Assembly: GCA_905221605.1 (NCBI GenBank)
Contig: CAJNDS010002259.1
Span: 1-64,000, forward strand
Reading direction: 5' to 3'
From: Symbiodinium natans
Taxonomy: Eukaryota; Sar; Dinophyceae; Suessiales; Symbiodiniaceae
Length of the DNA stretch: 64,000 bases
How positions within the stretch are numbered: the stretch's first letter is position 1; each line of letters starts with the position of its first letter. The translations under genes and the position numbers were made by a program. Positions 34,901 through 46,285 of this stretch are shown here, one piece after another. A model generated the notes under the pieces. The model saw nothing but the letters and a program-made list of their open reading frames with translations. It did not search any database and was not told the origin of the DNA.

Positions 34901-37900
34901 AAACCAGCACCGAGAGATCGCCAGAGGCTGTCTCGAGCAACACTGTGCCACCGCCCCACTGCGCCAGCAGCTGGTGAACCAAATTGGAGGTTAGCTGGGG
35001 CCTCTCCAAAATCCTCAGCTGGTGCGTCGAACTTTCAAGGCAAAAATATTTGCCATGGCATCTCGACATCTCTCGATGCCCTCAAGCCAAGTGTCCAGTA
35101 GCCCGCCAGCTGGTCACAGTGCAGTCGATCGTGCGCCATGGAAAAGGAAAGCATCAGTCTGGGCAGCTCCACACGATGCACACCACCAGACCCATCAGCC
35201 TTCAGGCAAAATATTTCTTCAGTAACACATCTCACAACAACACGTTGACGAGCACTCTCTTATTAGCCAAGAAGCGTTTCGGCTCCAGACCAAGATGTGT
35301 GAGAGGTTCTCGAGGCGCGTGAGTAGCATGGTCAAGCCGCACATCCCTGATTTGGCGTTGACCAGGAACTCCGGCTCGTGTCCACCCAGCCTCTGTTGTA
35401 GTTGTAGTAGTTGTAGTCAAAGTGTGGGCTTCAGTGCTGCTTTCTCACAGGCTCACAATTGAGCTGAACCCCTAAGTCAGAGCACCCAGCCTTCTCCGCT
35501 CCACCACCGCAGTCGCCGCTTCGAACGGGCCCAGGTGGCAGCTGGGCCTCTGAAAAAAGTGGCAAGCGAAAAGATGGCGCCGGAATTGATGGCGAGACGG
35601 CTGTATCCATATGTATCCACACAACTGCCACGTCGCTACTGCTGCTGAGAGACTTTTTGTTCGCCGCATGCATCTTCACGATCAACTCGGTCGGCTGGTC
35701 CGTCGCCACCCGCTCCTCGCCGACCAGCACCTCGCCACTGGCCTCACTGGACAAACAAGTTCAAGCTCAGAGGTCACTCGGACACAACCTGTACTGCTTC
35801 CGGAGTTGGCCTCCTTGCTGCGCCAGAACTTGTAGCGGTCCAGGAGGGCATCGGGGAGCAAGCCCTGGATCATCTCCTGCGGAATGTACTCCTCCTGACC
35901 TTGCACCAGCGCCCATGCAAAATCTCCTGTGCACCTCTCATGTCTCTCATGCCACTCATGCCGCTTCTCAATCGTCGCCAAAGAGCCGCGGGCTCCGGAT
36001 GTCCGGAAGATCCGCACGGTGAAGCCCCGTGCCGTGGGTGCTTGCGCGCAGCCCTTACACAAGCTCCATCCTCACGTGGAAAGCAAGGGGAAAAAGGTGG
36101 AAAAGCTCCCAAGGGCTCCCCAAAGGCTCCCAAGCACAGCCGAGTTCGGTCCTGCATTTGGGCTGGAGTACATTGGCAGCTCCGGACCGCTTGGGCTGTG
36201 GAAAGACCAAACCATGTCCGAGGTGAAGACCAGCTTCCGATGGACGTGACGGCCGTGACTCACAAGGTCGAAAAGCTCCACATATGCCGGGCTCCTCCAG
36301 ATGGCGATCTCTTTGATGAATCCTTTCTTGGGAATGCCCAGAAGCCAGGCATCCGGGTGTGCTGCTTTCTCTTGCTTCGAAGCCAGGTAGTACAAAGTCA
36401 TGTCACTTACTTCCAGCTTCGCCAGCAAAGGATCCAGGACCTCAGAGTCTCATGCCCCTCCCTGCTATTCTTCACCCTGCTCTTGTAGTAGCTTAGTAGC
36501 TGCGCTGCTGCGCCCTGCTTGCTTTGCTGCTGACTCAGACTGTGTCCCCGGCCTCTGCCAACCACGGCGCCTTGTCTCCAACTGTCTGCAGGCCGCGTAC
36601 GTCGAGCCACTCAGGCCAGCCATTCTCGTTGAGCTTCTCAGCATCCCAGCAGTGTACCTGCAGCCACGCTTGGAGAGCACTGAACCATATCATACACACC
36701 ACTGAAGGTTTGCAATCCCAAGCTCCTCGTAGTTCTGCCCCACCAGTTCGTAGCAGGTTCGATGCGCAGTTTCTTCACGCAGGACCACCTGCATGTGCTC
36801 CATGTTCCCACAGGCCTCAACAAGCAGGCACAAGATGACGTACAGGCAGCGAACACGCAGTATATCAGACACACCCAAAGGCACTTAAGGACACCTCAGT
36901 TAACTGCTGCAACATTTAAGAAAACAGAAGCGCATTAAGGCAGCATGGCGCCTCGAGCAGATGCGGCGTCTGCAGCACGTGCTCCGGCAAGAGCTGAAGC
37001 AGATCGGGGAGCGGAGGGCTTGCAAGAGCTTGCAATTGGAGGGGGTTTCGACAGGAATCTAAATAAAACATGTCATGTGCTAGATGTCGAGTTGTGCTCG
37101 ACAGGGGGCATGTCTAGTAGCAAGAGAAGCGGAGAAAAACAGCACACCATGCAGGGCTTAGCTCGAGAAGAAACTGTGTTTCGTGTTTAAGAGTGCTTCC
37201 GGCATCATATGCGCACCGGCAATCGGGTGCCTGAAGCCCAGCGTCGCGGCAGTGGTACCGGCCCTGGTTGACGGACACCACGACTTCGGCACCGGAACCC
37301 TGGGAGACTTGGTGGTAGGTCCGTAGCAGCCAGTCTCGATAAGACTCACCTGCGATCGCATCACCGACATTGTCGTGGTTGCTCTCACGCACTGGTCTGG
37401 AAGCCCAGTTGCCAGGCTCGTGTGGCATCTCGTGCCATATGCGGTTGGCATCCGGCGCTGTGATGTCTGCAGTGCCCTTACACGTAACAACCCGCTCAAT
37501 GTTCTCCATAGTGATTGCCGCTTCCTTGGGGTGATTTCGAAGCCATGATGCTATAGGCGTGCGCCAGCGTTCAAAGACGTCAAACAGCTCGAACTCTCCA
37601 ACCCCCAACATTTGGGAGCTGGGTGTCCGCTGCACTGATGGCTTGAAACTGTTCATGATCACAAAAACCTGGGAAGCCAAGAACACGGACGTGTCCCGAA
37701 CGGAATCTGGCTGGTGGTTCTTGAAGAGGAACGCAATGTGGGCGTGAACCCGAGCGGCCGTGTCGAGCTTTCGGGGCTTGCGTTTCACGGCCTGACGAGT
37801 TGCCCCATTGCTGGCTCTCATTATCAGATAGTGAAGATCAAAGTTCCTTCTTGTTTCACTCTTGCAGTTGCTAAGCTAAGTCTTTAAGCTTCTGTGATGT

Positions 37901-40900
37901 TGCTTTGTGTGCCTGGGAGGCCCACTGCAGCATCATCTCCAGGATCGTGTTGCGCAGAACTCCACTCAGCCGCCTCGCCCGCTCCTCCAAAGCTTCGAGC
38001 TTCTCCGGGCGTGGCGCCACCTGCCGCGCGCCGGCTCCCGTCGAGGAGCCCCGGGCCTCGCGAGCTTCTGAGCAAGAGGAGGCGGGGTGTGGGGGTGTGG
38101 GGGGGGAGGTGTGTGCACTGCACACGTTGCTGTTACTATGCATCACTGCTGCCAGCAGATACTGCACGGCGCGGACAAGCTGACAAAACCCTCGTTGGCT
38201 GATGCGTCCTGAGCTCTGGGCGTGCTGGAGCACCAGCTTTGCATGAGACTCCACGCGGACGGCCAGGCGAAGGATGAAGAGAATGAGCCCTTCCCTGCCA
38301 GTGCCCGGCCTGCCAGGATCTTGTTCGTATGCGAACTGGAGCAGCTGAAGCACGGAGTCCAGCACCGGCTCTGGTGAGTATTGGAGCTCGTTCAGAAGGA
38401 GACCCGCCCGAGTCGCTGGTGAGGAGATGCTCTTGGCTGGAATCATGGTTGGTGGACCAGCCAATGCTGCTTGATGCGTCAACCACCTGACAAAGCAAGA
38501 CGTACAGTGATGGAACCATGCAGCACACACATTCAAAGGTCATGCTTCAGTCCGAGATCTGGTTAACTTTCAAGCATCCACAAGAGTGATTCTTGCTTGT
38601 CGAGCGACGGGCCAGGCTCAAACAGGACGGCATCCAGCACCGCCTGCGAAGATGCTTTAAAGCAAAACATATGCCAGAGGAGCCGCTAAGACGTGCAACT
38701 GCTTACTGGAACCTACACGGTCTGTGCGCACCCGCAAGGTTCTTCTCAGGCGATGCTATTTGAACTTAGGTGTGCTGGCCATCTGGCCTGCAGCTGCGGC
38801 TCCTGCAGCAAAGTCATGCGCTGCTTGTCAGAGAAGAAGTTCAGGACCAAGGGCACCCGAACATAGGGGGCGACAAGGTAGGTCAAAAGGAGCTCACTCT
38901 CAGAGGCCTTCAAGCTGCCACCAAAACAGGGCACCGACTGCAAGGCCAGGATATCTTCCTCCGTTTCCACCGCAGAGCCCACAAGGAGACTTGGGTTTGC
39001 ACGGCTCAAAGCCCGGAACTTGGAGTTGTAGTTCTCATTCTCCGACTGCCCACCGAGCCAGCGCTTGAGGCCACGGAGCCCTTGCCAGCGCCGGCTCTTC
39101 CACCAAGCCTTGAAGCCTCGGAGTTCGCAACAGGGATCGCGACGAACCGCGCGGAGCCCCACTCTCCCTCTCGCGCTCCCGACGCTCCGGCCCCGCCGGT
39201 CCCGCTCTCTCCCACGCTTGGGGCGTAGCTACTCTCTTGTTTGGGGGGGGGACCATGCACTTCAACACTTCGGGACACACCTTTCACGACGCACACCCAC
39301 GAAACCCCGAGGCCCAGCGATTATCCCAGCATCGTCAGACGAACTTCAAAAGGCACGGGCCTTTAGCCTCTGGAAGAGCAAGCACCCTCGCGCCCTTTCA
39401 AAGTGCACGTGAACTCCCCCAACGAAGAAACCCAGAGGTGGAACACAAAGGCAAAGGACGACGCATGTGCCAAACGGCCGAGGATTTTTCCACAGGATTT
39501 TGCCCCGGATAGACACCAGTGGGGAGGGATATGAAAGGATGAGGCTGGCCGAGGCAAAGAAAGGTTCAGCTAGTGGCTGAGGCTCGCGGCTTCAGAGGTC
39601 TTAGGTGGGGCTTGCTATCCTCGAGCGAAGTCGGGGTCAGAGCCTTTGAGCCTTTGGGTACATCCGGTCTGGCTGGAAGGTTTCAAGGTCAAGCGTGTTT
39701 GCCCTGACTTGCTGCCAGGGCTTGTTACCTGCCAGTCGAGTCATGGCCGGGCCTCCAGGCGCCACATGGGTTGGCTGTCGGGCGCGACTTATCTTCTTGG
39801 GGGGATTTCTTCCTTCCCCCAGTCAACATAAAGCGGACACAAGCAGACAGCCACGAACCACCCTCACGCCATGAGGAGATGTTGCAGAAGGGTTTCTTCT
39901 TCCGAGGAGCTGAAGCCTTGTGTGTTGGGCAGCACAGTCTCAAAGCCCTGGACGACGAAAGTCCCTTCTTCAGGGCCTGGTCCTGACCTGCCTTTGCCGA
40001 GCCAACGCCACACCAGGGGCGCCCCCAGGGCTGCCGAAAGGCTCTCACGAGGCGAGGCCTTGCGAAAGCAGAGAGCTCAGCACTCTCAACCTGCCACAGA
40101 TTGAACCCCAAAGACCCCAACCCTCAGCCCATCTCTGAAAGCAGCCAGTTTTGCGATTTTTGGAGCTACGCTCGCACGAGTTCTGCCTTGCCGGGCTCTT
40201 CGTCTGGGGGTGGGAGGAGCAGCACCTTCCAAAGGAACACGGCCTCGGAGTGCAGAGAGACACTGAAATAGAGGATTTCCTTGCCAAGCCTTCAGAGGAT
40301 TTGTCCACTGTCCCCATTTTGAAGTCTCAATCGGATGTGCGAGGCGCATCGCGGAACCAAGCCAACTCCGGGAAGAAGTCCAGCAGCTGGGGCTGCTCGC
40401 CGCTCAGCAAGAGGTGCCTTGGCTCCAATTCAAGCTCGAAGACCTTACGGCCTGAAGCAGCGCAATAAGAAGCAGAAGCAATCTCAGACATGAATTCATC
40501 GAGCCGAGGGGCGCAGAGTCCCCTGCTGCCTCCAAGCCAATGCTGAGCCCAAGCTGTTCAACAAGAAGACCTGAGAACCGCGCTACCAGCACCTACCCGA
40601 CAAAGTCTAGCAAATGAATCAAATGAGCCCCTACTTCTCAAATACACACACACGTCTGATCACCGGCACCCATGGATGCTACGCAGTCTCTCCACTCAGC
40701 TCCCCACGATCAGCCGGGCCGAGAGCCATGCCCTTCTCAAACGTGAAGAGGTGCTGCGTCTCCTCGGAACCTTCCCTGGCTCCTTCCTTGACGCCCTCCT
40801 TGACTCCTTCCCTGACGGCTTCCTTGATTCCTTCCTTGACCTTTACAGTCACCCTTGTCAGCTGGCGGAAGAGCCGCTTCGCGCTGGACCCTCGGGAGCT

Positions 40901-42581
40901 TGCCAAGGTGGACAAACTCTGGAAGTAGTCCAGGACCTGGGCCCTGAGCAGGGCAAGCTCTGGCTGGGGTAGAAGGAGGGCTTCAGACGTCTCTCGAAAA
41001 GTGCTGGAGTCCAAGATGAATGGCTTGCAAGGGCTTTGGGCTCCACCCGCAGCACCCGAATAATGTAAAGACAGGAGGTCTCCATGTCGCTCTTCGACAG
41101 CTGTTCGTTTGTCGAGCAGGTCTATCGGACGTCGGAGCAAGGCGTCCATCATCGCAACCAAAGCAGCAGCCACACATGTCCGGGCACCGTCCGTCTCTCG
41201 TGTGGCACGCAGGTCTTCAGCAGACGCAGAGAAGTAGCGTGAGATGAAATGCAAGCTGCGCAAGAGGTCTCGCTTGGTCTCCAGTGTGAGAGGCTGCCCG
41301 GCCCAAAAGCATTTTTCGGGCCAGCAGTCATCATCAAGGGGTAGCGGCATGGGCATCAACCTACACACCAAATGCACCACCAGAGTAAAACATGACGCAG
41401 ATGCTTGAAGCAGCCGGTCCCGCTGGTTCGTCATCAAGGTCAGCATACTGCTGACCAGCCGGCAGCACTCTGCGGCCTTGGCCACTTCTCGCTCTCGCCA
41501 CATCACTAGCTGCTGCTCTATCACTTGCATTCTGGCTACCTCCTAGCTACCTCCTGCCTACCTCCTGGCTATAGCTCAGTACATCGACATGCATTGACGC
41601 ATCTCCGTCCTAGCGGTCAGTTCGGGATGGCCCGGCCTCTGTACAGTTGCCGATCTGGGTGTGCAAAGCTGCAGGGAGGGCGGGCAGGATCAGCACACCG
41701 TGCTTGACCTCCACAACATGCAAAAGTCTATCGGGGTGGAGATCAGCGCAAGCTTGCTATCACAAAGCTCGCAGCACAAAAGCGGCACAAAGCTCTGTAC
41801 GTTGCAAAGCCCGGCCCTGCCTCCCCCTTGAGCGCTTCCACGTCTTGTGACAGCATGCGGCCAAAGCCTCCAAAGTGGCAATCTTGCTTGGAGGCAGCGC
41901 TCCAGAGGTCATCCCAGAGCTGCGGAGGTTGGACAGAGCGCGAGTTCCGCTGTGAGTGCTCCAGGGCAATGGCTTTCCGGTCGGCCGCCTCGATCACCGC
42001 CTGCACCTCTGGCAGCCTGGACCGTCTTTGTGAGCTGTTCTGGCTGTGCTCTGAGCTGGCCGTGCTTTGCGCAGCCGCTCGCGCCAGCGAGGAAACACCC
42101 ACGCGCAGCAAAGCAAACTCGGCTGGGGCGGGAGCCCGAAGGCCCTGCACTGCCAGCGCCTCCTGCATACACTCGACAAGGGCGCGGCGCAAGCCCACGC
42201 TGCTCCACCAGGTGGCATCGGCAGGCTCCAGGCCACTGAGGACCAGAGCAAATCGGACACTCCTCTCAACGGCGATGGCAAAGGATCGATCGCCGGCCAC
42301 GGGCACTGGGAGCTGCTCAGTCCATTGCGGCGCAGAGCTGGCGCTGAGTGGCCTCTCATTCAGGAAAGGCAGGAGGTGACCATACATGGCCTCCGGTCCT
42401 CAGGTCGCACCTACCCACGTTGTCAAGCTTCAGGCACCCAATACAGCATCAAGCAACCGTGCTCCTCTTCCTCCTCTTCCTCTTCCTCTTCCTCCTCTTC
42501 CTCCTTTGCTCCTCTTCCTCCTCTTTCTCCTCCTCAGGCTCATCCTCATCCTCATCATCATCGTCAGCGCCATCGTCATCG

Positions 42582-42628
<47 letters not shown>

Positions 42629-43945
42629 GTGATCATGTCATCATGTCATCATCAATGCCTGTTCCAGTTCCCACCCTCCACTTCATCCCTCGAGCCACAT
42701 ATGCATTTCTCGACATCCTGCCACCTGCCTTCAACCTAGCCCAACTCAGCACCCGGCCATTCTCGGGATCCGGGTGGAGAATCTGGCGGTAGAGGAGGTA
42801 CCAGAGAGCGCTGTTGCAAACCCGTTCTGTTGGGATGCTTGTCAGGATCAATGGAGATTGTCGCAGAGGCATCTCGGGATTCGGCTGCAACCTCGACAGG
42901 CTGGCGGGGTGGTACTGGAGCCCTTCGCCAGTGTTCACGACGCCGAGGACAAACTCCTCTGCGTGTGGGGAGCGGTAGAGGACAAGGAGCACACAGTGGC
43001 CCAAGTCGTCACTCAGGCTGGCAGTTGACACCCTCCGCCGCAGCCATCCACCTCAGCAAGGATGCGGGGTACCGAGCAGCTGCTGCATTGAGCCACTGAT
43101 TAGGTACAGCAGGTCTCTGCGTGCCAGGGTACAGGGAACGATCGCCAAGCTGCCCGGCTGATCGGCCACCTCACGCAACTTGGCGAGCAGTGTCTCGAGG
43201 AATTGGTAGAACTCATCCCGAGTCTCCCCCTCGCTGAGGGTGGGCTCTGCGCAGGGGTGCGGCAGGTCCTGCATGAGACAAGCACTGCCCGGGACTTTTT
43301 CGTTCAAGATGTCATATAATCATGACACAGGCGAATGGATTGTACAGACTCACCGGATTCTATCGTTGCGAAAACAGATGTGACCAAAGCGTAGCCGCGT
43401 GTCCTGCAGCAAGTCTCTTGCACCTGGCTTGGCTCAAAGTGCGTGCCGTTGCTCAAGAGCGGCAGGCTCAATTGGCAGTGCTTCGGTCACAGCTCCGACG
43501 CAAACAACGAACAAATGAGCTCCAATTCAAGTGCCAAGAAGCCGTCGAGGCAATCCGCCACCGTGGAGAGTTGCGGGGGAGCCTGCGCTTTCCAAGGTGC
43601 TGAGGCGGCGCGCTTCAGCAGTCCGGCAGCCAAGGTCAAGGACTCTGCAATCGCTGCGAGGCTGGGCGAGCACTCCCGCGAGGGCAAATCACTGCGGTCA
43701 CCCAAGGCGCGGCCGATGAGGCTCAGCCGGGCAGAGCGGCGGCTCGGCGCTTTAGTCTTCGAAGTCTTCGAAACACTCTGCAAGGCCCGCGCCGGGTTGT
43801 CCAAGAAGGCACTGAGCCCCAGCACCCGAGCGTCCACGTCGGCGGATGCCAGCATAGGCCGCAGGTCCTGGAGTTCATGGTTGTCGGACTCCGACTCCGC
43901 CTGTGAGAAGCGCAAGCCGCTGTGGCTGGGCAAGACGACATCACC
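25991..43945 (-). CDS. Giant DUF3638/DUF3645-type P-loop protein, dozens of exons, both ends open
   Basis: Successive minus-strand exons over 18 kb match one very long protein of the DUF3638/DUF3645 family, which is known from fungi, oomycetes and dinoflagellates; its biochemical role is not established. From N to C: GHCVLLVLYRSPHAEEFVLG (about 42960); LLPFLNERPLSASSAPQW (42340); WAGQPLTLETKRDLLRSLHF (41260); LEPRHLLLSGEQPQLLDFFP (40400); ESELLLTYLVAPYVRVPLVL (38850); LLNELQYSPEPVLDSVLQLL (38360); HAHIAFLFKN (37730); IPQEMIQGLLPDALLDRYKF (35850); ECHADAVACRLHLTLASLPF (34350); MGDGKTTVIAPLLALILADG (31720-31768), a Walker A loop; VLLLDE|VDLLLDPLKSELNW (31243 and 31083), Walker-B-like; SNRETADYLLRVGLKEFAGV (27430); FTFYDHVHTTGMDIKQ (27000); and NFLEELPPFLMISDNYYRK (26000). 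A Glu/Gln-rich run lies at 26190-26330. The exon at 43945 starts at an acceptor, so N-terminal exons lie further right. Confidence 0.85.
28930..29800. other. Long intron of the giant gene with repeat-like, telomere-like text
   Basis: No exon of the giant gene was recognised here. The stretch holds a run of C at about 29242, a GGTTCGACCC box near 29306 and several CCCTAA/ACCCTGA words (29319-29352). It reads like a dispersed repeat inserted in an intron. Confidence 0.4.
31083..31243 (-). other. GC-AG intron splitting the Walker-B-like LLLDE|VDLL box
   Basis: Exon ...VLLLDE ends at 31243, followed by GC at 31241-31242. The next exon starts at 31083 with VDLLLDPLKSELNW after an AG. The join recreates the family's hydrophobic-DE-VDLL box in phase 0. 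The intron itself spans 31084-31242. Confidence 0.8.
31746..31768 (-). other. Walker A (P-loop) coding segment of the giant protein
   Basis: The minus strand encodes MGDGKTTV: the glycine-rich loop with lysine and threonine that holds the phosphates of a nucleotide. It lies in an open frame of the 31519-32310 exon and is the hallmark of the DUF3638 core. Confidence 0.85.
42462..42640 (+). repeat. CCTCTT and (CAT)n microsatellites in an intron
   Basis: A CTCCTCTTCC array grades into a long (ATC)n run at about 42560-42627, between the LLPFLNERPL exon and the GHCVLLVLYR exon of the giant gene. It creates poly-Ser, poly-Leu, poly-His and poly-Met frames that are not genes. Confidence 0.95.
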
Positions 43946-44880
43946 CTGCGACAGGGGACCACGCAGTGTTCAAAGGGGGGATCTGCAAGTAGGCTGGGTG
44001 GGGTTGATTCCCTCGTCCTGCCTTTGCCTGGTGCCTATAGGTTTGATGGCTTGGCCTTATACTGTAGAGTCCAATCTTGGCCCTTGCATGCATTCACCAA
44101 CGAGGTGTGCTCCGGCTGGATACAAAAACCCAGCATTTTGGATTCACCCTCGCACGAGTGCTTGCTGCTTGCTGAGGTAACACTGGGGCGAGCCGTCCCC
44201 TGACCTCCCAGCTCATTGGCTCATTGTTTGAGGGGGGAAAGGAGAAAGGGCATCTTCAAAGGATGACGCCCATGTATCACAGTAGGACACTGCTATCCTG
44301 AGCGAACGAGACCGAAACGTCGCAAAAACATCATGAATAACAACGAATCCATCACCGCCACCAACAAACCATCCTCGCAGCTGATGGGACGTCCCCAAAC
44401 AGTCTGTTTGTGCGTCGTCGTCCTGGCCCATCCTCCCCCTCCACTTAAGTAGCTGGTCTCCGCACCAGTTCAATGTCACGGGAATGACGCCAATTCTGTT
44501 GATGCCAGATCAGGGCATGACTCTTTTGGGCTCGGATGTTCCTTTAAGTGTCGCTCGACCACGTGAAGCTGCACCGCAGGCGGGTTGAAAACGAGCAGCG
44601 ATACAAGCTTAACCTGCCCGCCGTACAGAGATTACAGCAGCGACGCTTTTCCAACCTACTATAGTAAACCTGAGCGTGGCAGCAGTTGTGAGCAGTGTGA
44701 ATCAGTGTATGGGAGGTTCTCTGAATTAGCCCCTTTTCAGGGATTATCAACCCCCCCACCCCCACATTGCACGCAGCAGAAGGCGCCTCGCAAAGGTCCA
44801 GCACGGCTGCCGATCGCAGCAGAGGTGCCAGAGCCATGGCTCACAGGCTCACATCGTCCAATGGGGCGGGCGGGGTGGGG

Positions 44881-44913
44881 TTGAGGGTTTAGGGTTTCGG
44901 GTTTAGGGTTAGG
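44881..44913 (+). repeat. Interstitial telomere-like repeat, G-rich strand
   Basis: Four to five consecutive TTTAGGG-like units (TTGAGGG, TTTAGGG, TTTCGGG, TTTAGGG, TTAGG). TTTAGGG is the telomere repeat reported for dinoflagellates. Confidence 0.8.
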
Positions 44914-45228
44914 AGAGAGACTCTCCTGCCTGCTGGTGTGAGATGATGACAAACTTAGCACGATGCAGACGGTGCGGAGCACCAGTGCGATGGAAAGGAG
45001 GGGTGCTTGAAGGGCCCGACTATACGAATGGTAGCTTGTAAAGATGTGCCACCGCAGAACCTAAAGAGTTCGCAAACAACTAAAGCCGAGACGGCTAAAG
45101 AACTGTGTGTCAGCGCGTTGTGGTGTGAAACAATGTCGCCGTGTCGCCATTGTAGCTATGGATTTTCGTCGCAGATCCGTGTCAGCTAGAAAACTGAGCC
45201 CCGCTGCTCAACATTACCCGAATCGAAA

Positions 45229-45250
45229 AGCCCTAAATCCTAAACCCTGA
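45229..45250 (-). repeat. Interstitial telomere-like repeat, opposite orientation
   Basis: CCCTAAATCCTAAACCCTGA on the plus strand is the C-rich version of the same motif, about 315 bases from the G-rich copy and inverted relative to it. Further CCGAAACCCTC follows at 45256. Confidence 0.65.
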
Positions 45251-46082
45251 CATTCCCGAAACCCTCTTAATCATAACGTTGGCAACAAAGACTGAAGAGT
45301 TGAATATCACGGTAGGCTACTCAGCTTCGTTCCATGTTGGACGTGCCCCGGGTACAATAACAATCCACTTCTGGGCCTTCTGGCACATATGGTGGAATCC
45401 CGGCCGGGACCACTGTATGTCCAAATTTTGGGCTTGTGGTGCAGGTGAGCACGTGGAACACACCGAAGCCTGCAAAGTAAAGTCGGCTCACAGATTTATC
45501 GAATACTGCCGCCTCTGAGTATTTGGATGACTCCGATGAAGCGACAACCACAAGATGCACAACACGGCACACGACCAGCAGGGCGATATTCTCAAAAGCC
45601 AGAGATCTGGGATGGTCTTGATTCTACCCATGTCACACCTGTAACATGCCAGCAGATGCCAAGGCCCTCTCACATGAGGGCAGCAAGTCATTTCGGCGGC
45701 GCCATCCAGACTCCACAACGTCTCAGAAGAAGGTTTGATCAAAGCGCTGGGCACGAACTGCGAGAGCTTGACTGCATTCACGTAAGCCGTAGATGAGCTC
45801 AGAGCTGCTGAGGCTCCGTTGACACGTCTGTGCAATTGAAGCACGTTGGGAAGCCACAGAATGCCACGGCGGAAGTGCCTGGAGCTTTCTATCTCTCACT
45901 CTCCCTCTTTGTAAATTAATGCGATGAGAGCTGATGCGGGCCTGCCGGAGCGTTGCGTCGGCCTTCCTGAAGCTCATTGTGAGAGCCGCGCACCGAGCGC
46001 TGCCACTTGCCCCTGCCTGCAATTCTGTCAAGGGACAAGGACGAAAAACAGAGACAGAGGCGGAAACGAGAAGAGAGAGAAG

Positions 46083-46262
46083 ACACGCACACACGCATGC
46101 ACGCGCACACACACACACACAATCTCACACTCACACTCACACTCACACTCATATACACACTCATGTACACGCTCATATACACACCTACATCCACACGAAC
46201 GCGCACGCGCGCGCGCGAACACGCATGAGCATGCACGAGCACACGTGAGCGCGCGCGCGAAA
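46083..46262 (+). repeat. CA-type microsatellite with GCGC run
   Basis: Mixed CACACA, CTCACA and GCGCGC units just beyond the stop of the DegP gene explain the long His/Thr and Val/Cys frames seen here on both strands. Confidence 0.95.
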
Positions 46263-46285
46263 GACACCCTCTGTTTGGCTTGCTG

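Larger units (their letters stand above)
43946..46285. other. Interval between the giant gene and the DegP gene; N-terminal exons expected
   Basis: The first traced exon of the giant gene begins at an acceptor (43945), so its start must lie in this interval unless the gene is unusually long. Minus frames at 44213-44479 and 45723-46118 (including SSSELIYGLRECSQALAVRA) are candidates but show no family motif. The telomere-like motifs at about 44.9 and 45.2 kb lie here. Confidence 0.4.

Noticed and set aside
42067-42792. Plus-strand 241-codon frame with poly-Ser and poly-His
   Set aside because: The homopolymers come from the CCTCTT and CAT microsatellites in an intron.
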